A DNA stretch of 64,000 nucleotides from Empedobacter stercoris (GCF_965137335.1 NZ_CBCRZD010000006.1); one strand, 5' to 3'. Shown: positions 34,894-43,911, counted from the stretch's first letter. Notes: generated by a model from the sequence alone, not told the origin. Program-made: numbers and translations.

Positions 34894-35055
34894 GTACGAT
34901 TATTTAGTTAAATCTTAAAAAGAAGTAAATAATATTCAATAAAGTACTTGTTTTATGGTGAAAATGTAGATTTATATGAAATTTTTCAGGATGTTTAATC
35001 AAATGAAGAGTGAATTTAATTATATTACCATCTAATTTATTAACACGAATAAGAT

Positions 35056-35853
35056 ATGATTAAAAATTTACTTTTATTAGGAGGTGTATTGTTCGCTTCT
35101 CAAATTAATGCTCAGACTACAATTTTCGAAGAAAATTTTGATACACCAGAAAAACAAGCTTTATGGACAATAGGTGATTTGGATGGAGATAAAGATACTT
35201 GGCAATTTGTAGAAGCAGCAGAAGCAGAAGCGCCTTCGTTTACGGGGTCTTTCGCTTGGTCTTTTTCTTGGTTTTTTCAAGTTTTTACGCCAGACAATAC
35301 TTTAACAAGTCCTATATTCACAATTCCTGAAGGTAATAAAACCGAATTGACATTTAAAGTTTCAGCTGCAGATAACGAAGAAGGTTATTTTGAAGAACAT
35401 TATGCTGTTTATGTAATTCCTGCAAATACAACTTTTGTAGGTACTGAGACGCCTGTTTATGAAGAAACCTTAGACGGTGGTTATTTCGATGTTGCCAAAA
35501 CAGTAAATGTGGATATTTCTGATTATGCTGGTCAAGATGTGCAATTGGTTTTTAGACATTACGATTGTTCTGATATTTTATATATAGGATTGGATGATGT
35601 TAAAGTTGTACAAGAAAAATTAGCTGTTTCAGATGTTAATCAATCTACAATTACAGTATTCCAAGATAATGGATTCGTAAAAATAGCAGGAATAAAAGAG
35701 GTGAAAAGAGTTAAAATATTTGATGTTACAGGAAAACAAATGTTAGAAGTTCAGAAGTCAGAAGCTAATATTTCAACCTTGCCAAAAGGAGTTTACATTG
35801 TTAATTTCTATACGGAAGATAGCGTTATTTCGAGAAAAATTATAAAAAAATAA
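35056..35853 (+). CDS. T9SS-secreted protein with choice-of-anchor J-type domain
   Basis: A 265-residue secreted protein. The signal peptide is MIKNLLLLGGVLFASQINAQ. A jelly-roll domain (about 25-185) has the cleaved_adhesin / choice-of-anchor J look: IFEENFDTPEKQALWTIGDLDGD, a late DISDYAGQDVQLVFRHYDCSD and YIGLDDVKV. Residues from about 195 form a type A C-terminal sorting domain (VKIFDVTGKQMLEV, LPKGVYIVNFYTEDSVISRKIIKK). The CTD directs export through the type IX secretion system to the surface. The ligand is unknown. porQ, a T9SS gene, lies elsewhere in this window. Confidence 0.85.
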   Translation: MIKNLLLLGGVLFASQINAQTTIFEENFDTPEKQALWTIGDLDGDKDTWQFVEAAEAEAPSFTGSFAWSFSWFFQVFTPDNTLTSPIFTIPEGNKTELTFKVSAADNEEGYFEEHYAVYVIPANTTFVGTETPVYEETLDGGYFDVAKTVNVDISDYAGQDVQLVFRHYDCSDILYIGLDDVKVVQEKLAVSDVNQSTITVFQDNGFVKIAGIKEVKRVKIFDVTGKQMLEVQKSEANISTLPKGVYIVNFYTEDSVISRKIIKK

Positions 35854-35858
35854 AAGTA

Positions 35859-35890
35859 AACGAGTTGTGTAATTGCAACTCGTTTTTTTT
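35859..35890 (+). terminator. terminator after the T9SS-secreted protein
   Basis: ACGAGTTG / CAACTCGT with a T-run. The 230 bases from here to parE hold no gene, only promoter sequence near 36084. Confidence 0.85.
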
Positions 35891-36083
35891 CTGTTTAAGA
35901 AAACAAAATCATTATCATGAAATCTTTGTCTTAAATTTATCGCTTGATGTTCATTTGTCAATTGATTCAACAAAAAATAAGAGAAGAAGCATGAGGCAAC
36001 TTTGATTTAATCATTTTCCAAAATAGGTTGATTTTACTCAAAATCAAATCAATGAACCTTCAAAATATTAAGATTTTTTTTCT

Positions 36084-36091
36084 TATTTTTG
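36084..36091 (+). promoter_or_regulatory. -7 box for parE
   Basis: TATTTTTG, exact TAnnTTTG, 30 bases before the parE ATG. No clear TTTG at -33. Confidence 0.6.
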
Positions 36092-36121
36092 TAAAACTCG
36101 TTTTAACACTCAACAACTCAA

Positions 36122-37972
36122 ATGTCAGAAATAAATCAACAAGTAAATTATACGGAAGACAATATCAAAACTCTTGATTGGCGCGAACATATTCGTATGC
36201 GACCTGGTATGTATATTGGGAAGCTGGGAGATGGTTCGTCTCAAGATGATGGGATTTATATATTGTTGAAAGAGATTGTAGATAACTGTATCGACGAATT
36301 TGTGATGGGAGCAGGGAAAACTATCGAGATTAATCTGCGCGAAGATGAAGTAACAATTCGTGATTATGGTCGTGGAATTCCTCTTGGAAAAATGGTTGAT
36401 GCTGTTTCTAAGATGAATACAGGAGGTAAATACGATTCACAGGCCTTCAAGAAATCAGTTGGTTTAAATGGTGTTGGTACAAAAGCGGTAAATGCTTTGT
36501 CGACATCATTTCGTGTTCAATCTATTCGTGATGGAAAAACGCGTGTAGCAGATTTTGAAAAAGGAATTCTGAAATCTCAAGAAGATGAGAAAGAAACCTC
36601 TTTAAGAAAAGGTACCAAAATTACGTTTGTTCCAGATAAATCAATTTTCCTGAATTTTAAATTCAGAAAGGAATATGTAGATAAAATGTTGAGAAACTAT
36701 GTCTATTTAAATCCTGGATTGAAAATTATTTTTAATGGAGAAGAATTCTTTTCGAAAGATGGATTGAAAGATTTATTGAAAGATAATATTGAAGAAGAAA
36801 CAATCTACGAGATTATTCACCTGAAAGGAGATGATATAGAATTAGCGATGACGCATAGCTCAAAATCTTATTCAGAAACGTATTATTCTTTCGTAAATGG
36901 ACAAAACACAACGCAAGGAGGAACACATTTAACAGCTTTTAAAGAAGCAATTGTAAAAACAGTACGCGAATTTTACAATAAAAATTATGATCCTGCGGAT
37001 ATCAGAAAGTCAATAATTGGAGCAATTTCGATTAAAGTCATTGAACCTGTTTTTGAATCTCAAACGAAAACAAAACTTGGTTCGAATGAAATTGGACCAG
37101 GAATGACAACAGTTCGTACGTTTGTAAATGATTTTATCAAAACAAATCTTGATAATTTTTTACACAAAAATACAGAAGTTGCACAAGCACTTGAACGTAA
37201 GATAAAACAATCGGAAACTGAACGAAAAGAACTTTCCGGAATTCGAAAATTAGCACGTGATCGAGCTAAAAAAGTAAGTTTGCATAACAAAAAATTGCGC
37301 GATTGTCGTCAACATTATAACGATCCAAAAGCTGAATTGCGTTTAGATACAACGATTTTTATTACCGAAGGAGATTCTGCCAGCGGATCAATCACGAAAA
37401 GTAGAAGTGTAGAAACCCAAGCTGTATTTAGTTTGAGAGGAAAACCGTTAAATTCGTATGGTTTAACAAAGAAAATTGTGTACGAAAATGAAGAATTTAA
37501 TTTGTTACAAGCTGCATTAAACATAGAAGAAGGATTAGAAGATCTACGCTACAATAATGTTGTAATTGCAACTGATGCCGATGTCGATGGAATGCATATT
37601 CGTTTGTTGATTATTACGTTTTTCTTACAGTTTTTTCCAGAATTGATCAAAGAAGGGCATTTATATATTTTACAAACACCTCTTTTTCGAGTAAGAAATA
37701 AAAAAGAAACACGTTATTGTTATTCTGAAGCCGAACGAATAAAAGCGTTGGAAGAAGTGAAAAATCCTGAAATCACACGATTCAAAGGATTAGGTGAAAT
37801 ATCGCCAGATGAGTTTAAACATTTTATTGGAAAAGATATTCGTTTAGAACCTGTAATGATTGGAAAAGATCAAACGATTGATAGTCTTTTAGAATTTTAC
37901 ATGGGAAAGAACACACCAACAAGACAAGAGTTTATTATTAACAATTTAGCAATAGAAGCTATAAAAAATTAA
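36122..37972 (+). CDS. parE: DNA topoisomerase IV subunit B
   Basis: A 616-residue type IIA topoisomerase ATPase subunit. GHKL ATPase parts are EIVDNCIDEFVMG (motif with the catalytic Glu/Asn), IRDYGRGIPLGKM and GLNGVGTKAVNALS. The TOPRIM part has TEGDSASGS and ATDADVDGMHI. The C-terminus has RFKGLGEISPDEF. It powers decatenation of daughter chromosomes with ParC. It is ParE rather than GyrB because it lacks the long GyrB insert and lies in an operon with parC. A small membrane-protein gene is wedged between the two. Confidence 0.95.
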   Translation: MSEINQQVNYTEDNIKTLDWREHIRMRPGMYIGKLGDGSSQDDGIYILLKEIVDNCIDEFVMGAGKTIEINLREDEVTIRDYGRGIPLGKMVDAVSKMNTGGKYDSQAFKKSVGLNGVGTKAVNALSTSFRVQSIRDGKTRVADFEKGILKSQEDEKETSLRKGTKITFVPDKSIFLNFKFRKEYVDKMLRNYVYLNPGLKIIFNGEEFFSKDGLKDLLKDNIEEETIYEIIHLKGDDIELAMTHSSKSYSETYYSFVNGQNTTQGGTHLTAFKEAIVKTVREFYNKNYDPADIRKSIIGAISIKVIEPVFESQTKTKLGSNEIGPGMTTVRTFVNDFIKTNLDNFLHKNTEVAQALERKIKQSETERKELSGIRKLARDRAKKVSLHNKKLRDCRQHYNDPKAELRLDTTIFITEGDSASGSITKSRSVETQAVFSLRGKPLNSYGLTKKIVYENEEFNLLQAALNIEEGLEDLRYNNVVIATDADVDGMHIRLLIITFFLQFFPELIKEGHLYILQTPLFRVRNKKETRYCYSEAERIKALEEVKNPEITRFKGLGEISPDEFKHFIGKDIRLEPVMIGKDQTIDSLLEFYMGKNTPTRQEFIINNLAIEAIKN

Positions 37973-38024
37973 AATTATATAAATCAAATTCTTTCTATCT
38001 ACCTAATAACCTATTATAATATTT

Positions 38025-38531
38025 ATGAAAAAAAATAATATAAATGTGATACAGCTTTTCAGAATGCTTAACATCACAATCGTTATTTTAATCATTCTAA
38101 ACATCATTATGTATACGGGCATTTTACCGCACAAGTATCACATAATACCACCTTATATTGTATCTATTTTTATCGCATTAGTGATTTATGTAAGTTGTAA
38201 AAGTGGAAATCAATTTTTTGCAATTGACACAAAAGGGGAAACGATAACATTTGAAACAAAGAATGTAGGATTTTTATCCTTCTTAAATTCAAAACCAAAC
38301 AAAATCGATTTACCAAAATATAAATTAATCAAGTACGATTTTCAGAAAGGACTATTTTCTAAAACACTTGTTTTTTATATCAATAGTAAAAAGAATCCTA
38401 CCAATTTAACAAAAGTGAAATTTCGTTTAGCATTCATATCTAATCGAAATCTTAATATTATTTTGACAGAATTAGATAAAATTGTTTCGTTTAATTCTAT
38501 AGTTAAAAAAAAAGTAGAAGTAGCTATTTAA
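38025..38531 (+). CDS. uncharacterised two-helix membrane protein between parE and parC
   Basis: A 168-residue protein with two transmembrane helices (about 11-31 and 40-58), followed by a Lys-rich cytosolic tail with alternating hydrophobic strands (FFAIDTKGETITFETKN, KIDLPKYKLIKYDF, TLVFYINSKKN), which suggest a small PH-like or beta fold. I do not recognise a family. It starts 52 bases after parE and ends one base before parC, so it is part of that transcript. Base use is even more A/T-rich than its neighbours. A link to topoisomerase function is only context. Confidence 0.65.
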   Translation: MKKNNINVIQLFRMLNITIVILIILNIIMYTGILPHKYHIIPPYIVSIFIALVIYVSCKSGNQFFAIDTKGETITFETKNVGFLSFLNSKPNKIDLPKYKLIKYDFQKGLFSKTLVFYINSKKNPTNLTKVKFRLAFISNRNLNIILTELDKIVSFNSIVKKKVEVAI

Positions 38532-38532
38532 C

Positions 38533-41109
38533 ATGATGCAAGACAATCAAGAGAGCATCAAGAAAGTTTCTGGTATGTACCAAGAATGGTTTCTTGACTA
38601 TGCTTCTTATGTAATTTTAGAACGAGCAATTCCCTCTATTTATGATGGATTGAAACCAGTTCAACGTAGAATTTTACATTCAATGCGTGAGTTGGAAGAC
38701 GGACGATACAACAAAGTTGCGAACATTGTAGGAAATACAATGAAATATCATCCACACGGTGATATGGCGATTAGTGATGCAATGGTACAAATTGGTCAAA
38801 AAGAATTGTTGATTGACATGCAAGGAAACTGGGGAAATACCTACACTGGCGACCGTGCAGCTGCATCTCGTTATATAGAAGCACGATTAACTAAATTTGC
38901 ATTAGAAGTTGTCTATAATCCAAAAACAACAAAATGGCAACCATCGTATGATGGTCGAAATAAAGAACCAATCGATTTACCAATCAAGTTTCCTTTACTT
39001 TTAGCACAGGGAGTAGAAGGAATTGCAGTAGGTCTATCAACAAAGATTTTACCTCATAATTTTAATGAATTAATTGATGCGTCAATTTTACATCTAAAAG
39101 GAAAGAAATTTCAAATTTTTCCAGATTTCTTAACTTCAGGATTGATTGATGTTTCTGATTATAATGACGGATTAAGAGGAGGTAAAGTTCGGATTCGTGC
39201 AAAAATTTTACAAGAAGATAAAACAACGCTCAAAATCACAGAAATTCCTTTTGGAACAACAACAGGATCTTTGATCGACTCGGTATTGAAAGCCAATGAT
39301 AAAGGGAAAATCAAGATAAAAAAAATCGAAGATAATACCGCAGCAGAAGTTGAAATTTTAATTCATCTCGTTCCAGGAAGTAGCCTCGATAAAACAATTG
39401 ATGCACTTTATGCATTCACTGATTGCGAAATTTCTATTTCGCCAAATGCCTGTGTCATCAATGAACAAACTCCCGAATTTTTGACCGTTTCTGAAATTCT
39501 GATTCATAACACCAACAATACTGTTGACTTATTGAAAAAAGAATTGGAAATTGAGTTAGATGAGTTACAAGAACAATGGCATTTCTCTTCTTTGGAACGA
39601 ATTTTTATCGAGAATAGAATCTACCACGATATTGAAGAAGAAGAAACATGGGAAGGAGTAATTGCTGCGATTGATAAAGGGTTAAAACCACATATTGCGC
39701 ACTTAGTTCGCCCTGTTACAGAAGAAGATATTGTCCGATTAACTGAAATCCGAATCAAACGTATTTCGAAATTTGATTTAGATAAAGCCCAACAATTTAT
39801 TGAATCGTTAGAAGATAAAATCGAAAATGTAAAGCATCATTTAGCTAATTTGATTGATTATGCGATTGATTATTTCAAAAATCTAAAAACAAAATACGGA
39901 AAAGGTAAAGAACGTAAAACAGAAATTAGAACATTTGATACGATTGATGCAACAAAAGTTGCAGTAGCAAATACAAGATTTTACGTGGATAGAACAGAAG
40001 GTTTTATCGGAACTTCATTGAAAAAAGATGAATTTTTATTCGAATGTTCTGACATTGATGACATTGTTGTTTTCAAAAATGATGGCTCCATGATTGTAAC
40101 TAAGGTTGATACAAAGACATTTGTTGGAAAAGGAATTATTCATATCGGAATTTGGCATAAAAATGATAAACGTACCATTTATAATTTGATTTATCGCGAT
40201 GGTAAAAATGGCCCTGCTTATCAAAAACGTTTTGCTGTAACCGGAATTACACGCGACAAAGAATATGATTTAACAGCAGGAAATAAAGGTTCGGAAGTGT
40301 TATATTTTTCAGCAAATCCAAATGGAGAAGCAGAAGTCGTTTCAATTATTCTGAAAACGCATCAACGCATCAAAAAATTGAAATTTGATATAGATTTTGC
40401 TGATTTAGCCATTAAAGGTCGTGCTTCAAAAGGTAATTTGGTTACTAAATACCCTATCAAAAAAATAGAATTAAAAGAGGAGGGAGTTTCAACTTTAGCC
40501 CCTCGTGAAATTTGGTTTGACACGGGTACAAAACGTTTAAACGCCGATGGAATTGGCATTTTATTGGGTTCTTTTAAAGGAGATGATAAAATTTTAACGA
40601 TTAATAAAAAAGGTGAAGCGAAATTGGTTTCATTTGATTTGAGTAATCGTTTTGACGAGGATTTAGAAATTATCGAAAAATGGAAACCTGCAAAACCAAT
40701 TTCTTGTGTGTATTTCGATGCAGAGAAAGAACGTTATTTCGTGAAACGCTTTGTATTAGAGGATACGTTTTCTCCTCAAATTTTCTATACATTAGAAGAT
40801 GGAAAATCGTCAATTAAAGTTATTTCGACAGATTATTTACCTGTAATTGAACTGATTTTTCCTAAAGTGAAAGGTGTAGAAAAAGAACCAGAAGTGATTA
40901 ATTTAGAAGAATTTATAACGGTTAAAGGTATAAAAGCACAAGGAAATCAGTTAACAACGTTTAAGTTGAAACAAATAAATATTTTGGAGCCACTTCCATT
41001 CGACGAACCAGAAGAAGAGGAAGAATCAGAGTCAGAAGAAGAGCAGCAGCCGACATTGTTTGATGCAATAGAGGAGAATACAAATGAAGAAGAAAATATA
41101 AAAGAATAA
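38533..41109 (+). CDS. parC: DNA topoisomerase IV subunit A
   Basis: An 858-residue type IIA topoisomerase cleavage subunit. The winged-helix domain holds YHPHGDMAISDAMVQ and the catalytic Tyr near residue 114 in DRAAASRYIEAR. The tower and coiled-coil follow to about 480, then beta-pinwheel blades. The acidic tail (EEEEESESEEEQQ near 830-840) is typical of flavobacterial ParC. The residue equal to Ser80 of E. coli ParC is Met here, and that equal to Glu84 is Asp; I draw no conclusion on drug response. ATG at 38533 or 38536 could be the start. The rhomboid gene overlaps the stop by one base (TAATG). Confidence 0.95.
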   Translation: MMQDNQESIKKVSGMYQEWFLDYASYVILERAIPSIYDGLKPVQRRILHSMRELEDGRYNKVANIVGNTMKYHPHGDMAISDAMVQIGQKELLIDMQGNWGNTYTGDRAAASRYIEARLTKFALEVVYNPKTTKWQPSYDGRNKEPIDLPIKFPLLLAQGVEGIAVGLSTKILPHNFNELIDASILHLKGKKFQIFPDFLTSGLIDVSDYNDGLRGGKVRIRAKILQEDKTTLKITEIPFGTTTGSLIDSVLKANDKGKIKIKKIEDNTAAEVEILIHLVPGSSLDKTIDALYAFTDCEISISPNACVINEQTPEFLTVSEILIHNTNNTVDLLKKELEIELDELQEQWHFSSLERIFIENRIYHDIEEEETWEGVIAAIDKGLKPHIAHLVRPVTEEDIVRLTEIRIKRISKFDLDKAQQFIESLEDKIENVKHHLANLIDYAIDYFKNLKTKYGKGKERKTEIRTFDTIDATKVAVANTRFYVDRTEGFIGTSLKKDEFLFECSDIDDIVVFKNDGSMIVTKVDTKTFVGKGIIHIGIWHKNDKRTIYNLIYRDGKNGPAYQKRFAVTGITRDKEYDLTAGNKGSEVLYFSANPNGEAEVVSIILKTHQRIKKLKFDIDFADLAIKGRASKGNLVTKYPIKKIELKEEGVSTLAPREIWFDTGTKRLNADGIGILLGSFKGDDKILTINKKGEAKLVSFDLSNRFDEDLEIIEKWKPAKPISCVYFDAEKERYFVKRFVLEDTFSPQIFYTLEDGKSSIKVISTDYLPVIELIFPKVKGVEKEPEVINLEEFITVKGIKAQGNQLTTFKLKQINILEPLPFDEPEEEEESESEEEQQPTLFDAIEENTNEEENIKE

Positions 41110-41816
41110 TGGGGGATATCTCACTCGTTGCATTAGCCGTAATTGGCGTAAATGTATTGGTAAGTTGGAAAGGATTTAATGATCATGCTTTCTTTGATAA
41201 ATATAAATTTCAGGTAGGATCTATCCTGCATCACAAAGAATATTATAGAATTTTAAGTTCTGGGTTTTTACATGTTGATTTTACACATTTGTTGTTTAAT
41301 ATGTTAACCTTGTATTTTTTTGCAAACCCTGTGATTGCATTTTTTGCAAGTCCAGAAGGATTTTTGTTTGGAGATTTCTCGAATGCAAAATTAAATATAG
41401 GCTACGGCATGTTTCTTTTGGTCTTTTTAGCAGCTGTTATAGGGGGAAACCTTTTGTCGGTATTGATTCATAAAAAAGAAAACTTTTATTCAGCTGTAGG
41501 AGCTTCGGGAGGAGTAACAGGAATTTTATTTGCTGCGATTGCAGCTTTTCCTGAAATGGAATTACGATTATTTTTTGCACTTCCTATTCCTGCTTGGATT
41601 TTTGCCATTCTATATTTAGGATATTCTGTTTACGGGATGAAAACTAATTTAGGTAACATTGGACATTCCGCACATTTAGGTGGCGCAATTGTAGGGATGC
41701 TTACTGCTATTCTATTTTATCCAACTATATTACAAATTAATACCTATTATATTTTAGGAATGATGCTTCCGCTAATCGTTTTATTTATAATGATATTGAA
41801 AGAACATCGGAAATAA
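41109..41816 (+). CDS. rhomboid family intramembrane serine protease
   Basis: A 235-residue protein with about six to seven helices. The catalytic Ser lies in GASGGVTGILFAA and the catalytic His in HSAHLGGAIVG, and the HxxxN element is HLLFNMLTLY. It cleaves membrane proteins within the bilayer. Compared with short rhomboids it has an extra loop (about 75-105) between helices 2 and 3. Its ATG overlaps the parC stop as TAATG, so it is the last gene of the parE-parC unit and may be translated by re-initiation. Confidence 0.92.
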   Translation: MGDISLVALAVIGVNVLVSWKGFNDHAFFDKYKFQVGSILHHKEYYRILSSGFLHVDFTHLLFNMLTLYFFANPVIAFFASPEGFLFGDFSNAKLNIGYGMFLLVFLAAVIGGNLLSVLIHKKENFYSAVGASGGVTGILFAAIAAFPEMELRLFFALPIPAWIFAILYLGYSVYGMKTNLGNIGHSAHLGGAIVGMLTAILFYPTILQINTYYILGMMLPLIVLFIMILKEHRK

Positions 41817-41834
41817 AAAAATGATTATAAAAAT

Positions 41835-41868
41835 AAAAAGCTTCAAAATTTAATTTGAAGCTTTTTTT
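41835..41868. terminator. bidirectional terminator between the rhomboid gene and the NlpC/P60 gene
   Basis: AAAAAGCTTCAAA / TTTGAAGCTTTTT with A- and T-runs on the two sides, between convergent genes. Confidence 0.88.
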
Positions 41869-41894
41869 ATGATAATGAAATAGATTATATCTAA

Positions 41895-42527
41895 TTATAA
41901 TACTCTTTTTACATATAAGAATTTTGGACCCCAGTATCTGTCATTTAAAGAAGAAACAATAACTCCTTTTGATGTTGAAGAATGAATAAATTCTAAAACT
42001 CCATCTTTATTACGTCCATGTACAATACCAACGTGCGATACTCTACCACGACCTCTTGTAGCAAAGAAAACCAAGTCTCCTTCTTTAGCTTCTGATGTAC
42101 TAACTGTAAAACCTTCTCTTGCTTGATCAGCTGACACACGAGGTAAATTTTTATTGAAAGTTTCGAATACATTTCTAACAAAAGCAGAACAATCAATACC
42201 ATTTCTTGTTGTGCCTCCGTATCGGTATGGAGTACCAATATAAGTTTCAGCTTCTTTTAATAAAAATCCAGAAAACAATTCGTTTGTTTCTTCTAAAACA
42301 CTATTTAACACGACCATAGATTTTGCGTCATCGTTAATTTCTATTGGTGTTACATTCAGATTGGCATGTTTGTTGATTATTTTAGCTTGAGTTTCAATCG
42401 CTCTTGGTTTCGGAATGAAACTTCTCGAAGAATATTCTGTAGCTTCGTTAACTGGGGTTAAAGATGAACAAGATGTTATAAACATCGAGCAAACCACCGC
42501 AGCTACACCTAATATCGATGCTTTCAT
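41895..42527 (-). CDS. NlpC/P60 family lipoprotein (C40 peptidase)
   Basis: I start at the ATG at 42527, which gives a lipoprotein signal MKASILGVAAVVCSMFITSC with Cys20; the ORF itself opens 36 bases further upstream. The 210-residue product has the NlpC/P60 domain from about 95: YIGTPYRYGGTTRNGIDCSAFV with the catalytic Cys, RVSHVGIVHGR with the catalytic His, and a later polar residue near FIHSSTSKG. It should cut gamma-D-Glu-diaminopimelate bonds in peptidoglycan, as Spr/MepS-type hydrolases do. It is a single gene. Confidence 0.9.
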   Translation of the reverse strand: MKASILGVAAVVCSMFITSCSSLTPVNEATEYSSRSFIPKPRAIETQAKIINKHANLNVTPIEINDDAKSMVVLNSVLEETNELFSGFLLKEAETYIGTPYRYGGTTRNGIDCSAFVRNVFETFNKNLPRVSADQAREGFTVSTSEAKEGDLVFFATRGRGRVSHVGIVHGRNKDGVLEFIHSSTSKGVIVSSLNDRYWGPKFLYVKRVL

Positions 42528-42710
42528 ATGTTGAGTATTCGTTTGTATAAATTTTAATAGCATCGCTAAAGTAATTGTTAAAATTATAACTCATTATATA
42601 CAAGCAACATTTTGACAAAACATTAACTTCCTTAACATTTTTTAACATAAATTTTAATAAAAAAACTTTTAATTAAATTTGGAACTTTAAAAATTAGTTC
42701 TAAATTTGCA

Positions 42711-42718
42711 CTCGCTTT
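42711..42718 (+). promoter_or_regulatory. -7 box for the first tRNA-Glu
   Basis: TAAATTTG, exact TAnnTTTG, about 28 bases before the tRNA. Confidence 0.65.
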
Positions 42719-42745
42719 TCACAAGAAGTTGTAAAGCCGTCATGC

Positions 42746-42817
42746 GGCCCATTCGTCTAGTGGTTAGGACATCAGGTTTTCATCCTGGAAACAGGAGTTC
42801 GATTCTCCTATGGGCTA
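42746..42817 (+). tRNA. tRNA-Glu (TTC), variant sequence
   Basis: The acceptor arms GGCCCAT and ATGGGCT pair, the anticodon stem TCAGG/CCTGG encloses loop TTTTCAT (anticodon TTC), and the T-arm is present (GTTCGATTC). It is 72 bases with no encoded CCA. It differs from the three identical copies downstream at many positions. Confidence 0.93.
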
Positions 42818-42850
42818 CATTAAAAGTGTTTTAGAAAATTATTAAATTAA

Positions 42851-42883
42851 TTTGGCGAGATAGAATATTTGTTTATATCTTTG
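42851..42883 (+). promoter_or_regulatory. promoter of rpsT and the following tRNA-Glu
   Basis: TTTG at 42851-42854, a 21-base spacer and TATCTTTG at 42876-42883 match the consensus exactly, 30 bases before the rpsT ATG. Confidence 0.75.
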
Positions 42884-42912
42884 CCGAACTAAAATAGAAA
42901 GAGATTTAAGTT

Positions 42913-43167
42913 ATGGCAAATCATAAGTCAGCATTAAAAAGAATTAGACAATCAGCGGTAAGACGCGATCGTAATAAATATTATCATAAATCAGCTCGTA
43001 CAGCTATTAAAGCGTTAAGAACTGAATCTGATAAAAATGAAGCAGAAACTGTTTTTCCAAAAGTTTCTTCAATGATTGATAAGTTAGCAAAAAGAAACAT
43101 TATTCATAAGAATAAAGCTTCAAACTTAAAATCAAAGTTAGCGAAACATATTGCGGGATTAGCTTAA
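42913..43167 (+). CDS. rpsT: 30S ribosomal protein S20
   Basis: An 84-residue basic helical protein with the S20 pattern: MANHKSALKRIRQSAVRRDRN at the start, TAIKALRTE, and KRNIIHKNKASNLKSKLAKHI at the end. It binds 16S rRNA. A consensus promoter lies just upstream and a tRNA-Glu starts 12 bases after the stop with a terminator behind it, so the tRNA is probably processed from the 3' end of the rpsT transcript. Confidence 0.97.
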   Translation: MANHKSALKRIRQSAVRRDRNKYYHKSARTAIKALRTESDKNEAETVFPKVSSMIDKLAKRNIIHKNKASNLKSKLAKHIAGLA

Positions 43168-43179
43168 TAAAATAAAAGT

Positions 43180-43251
43180 GGTCCCTTCGTCTATCGGTTA
43201 GGACACTAGATTTTCATTCTAGAAAGAGGGGTTCGATTCCCCTAGGGACTA
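43180..43251 (+). tRNA. tRNA-Glu (TTC), identical copy A
   Basis: Acceptor GGTCCCT / AGGGACT, anticodon stem CTAGA/TCTAG with loop TTTTCAT (TTC). It lies 12 bases after rpsT and before a terminator. Confidence 0.95.
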
Positions 43252-43265
43252 CAAATTAATAGATG

Positions 43266-43290
43266 GATTGCATTATTGCAATCTTTTTTT
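43266..43290 (+). terminator. terminator after rpsT and tRNA-Glu copy A
   Basis: GATTGCA / TGCAATC, four-base loop, T-run. Confidence 0.88.
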
Positions 43291-43405
43291 TCCTTGTTCA
43301 TAGTTGTTGATTTTTATTAAACAACCAGTAGAATACTGTGTAAAGGAAATTGTTTTTTGTGTTTTGTTTGTAAAGGTTAATCATATTGTTTAGATGATTA
43401 ATCGG

Positions 43406-43490
43406 GAATGAAAATGTCGCTGTATAATTCAACTTGGTTCAAATTATTAGAATTATACATCGACTTTTCTACAACTCCCAACACAAAATG
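43406..43490. other. 85-base nested inverted repeat between tRNA-Glu copies (candidate structured RNA)
   Basis: The 290 bases between tRNA-Glu copies A and B hold no protein gene. Inside, bases 43416-43430 pair with 43450-43464 (14 of 15 positions, one C/T mismatch) around a 19-base loop, and an outer stem pairs 43406-43412 with 43484-43490 (GAATGAA / TTCATTC). A separate hairpin, GGTTAATCAT / ATGATTAATC, lies just before it near 43376-43404. No clear promoter serves it. It may be a small RNA or a decayed element. Confidence 0.4.
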
Positions 43491-43541
43491 ACGTTCATTC
43501 AAAAAAAAAAGAATATTCGAATTATTTAATTCATATTAAGT

Positions 43542-43613
43542 GGTCCCTTCGTCTATCGGTTAGGACACTAGATTTTCATTCTAGAAAGAGGGGTTCGATT
43601 CCCCTAGGGACTA
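43542..43613 (+). tRNA. tRNA-Glu (TTC), identical copy B
   Basis: Same 72 bases as copies A and C. No consensus promoter is evident in the 290 bases before it. Confidence 0.95.
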
Positions 43614-43658
43614 CAAATTTGACTTAAATAAAAAAAATAAAAAATATTTCGAAAATTG

Positions 43659-43689
43659 TTTGGTATTAAAAAATAAACGTTTATTTTTG
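43659..43689 (+). promoter_or_regulatory. promoter of tRNA-Glu copy C
   Basis: TTTG at 43659-43662, a 19-base spacer and TATTTTTG at 43682-43689: an exact consensus match, 21 bases before the tRNA. Confidence 0.8.
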
Positions 43690-43710
43690 CACCACAATAA
43701 TACGAAAGGA

Positions 43711-43782
43711 GGTCCCTTCGTCTATCGGTTAGGACACTAGATTTTCATTCTAGAAAGAGGGGTTCGATTCCCCTAGGGACTA
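43711..43782 (+). tRNA. tRNA-Glu (TTC), identical copy C
   Basis: Same 72 bases as copies A and B, with its own promoter and followed directly by a terminator. Confidence 0.95.
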
Positions 43783-43783
43783 C

Positions 43784-43814
43784 AAAAAAGCATTCAAAAC
43801 TGAATGCTTTTTTA
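43784..43814 (+). terminator. terminator after tRNA-Glu copy C
   Basis: AAAAGCATTCA / TGAATGCTTTT with a four-base loop and T-run, two bases after the tRNA. Confidence 0.88.
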
Positions 43815-43854
43815 TTTTGAAATAGTTTAGTTTATATTGGTTCGTTGTGATCAA

Positions 43855-43894
43855 TAAAAAAGCGTTTGAAGAAATAGACTTCAAACGCTTTTTG
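43855..43894 (-). terminator. terminator after the peptide ABC ATPase gene
   Basis: AAAAGCGTTTGAAG / CTTCAAACGCTTTT around a short loop; T-run on the minus strand. Confidence 0.88.
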
Positions 43895-43911
43895 CTTTTA
43901 TATCTATATCA

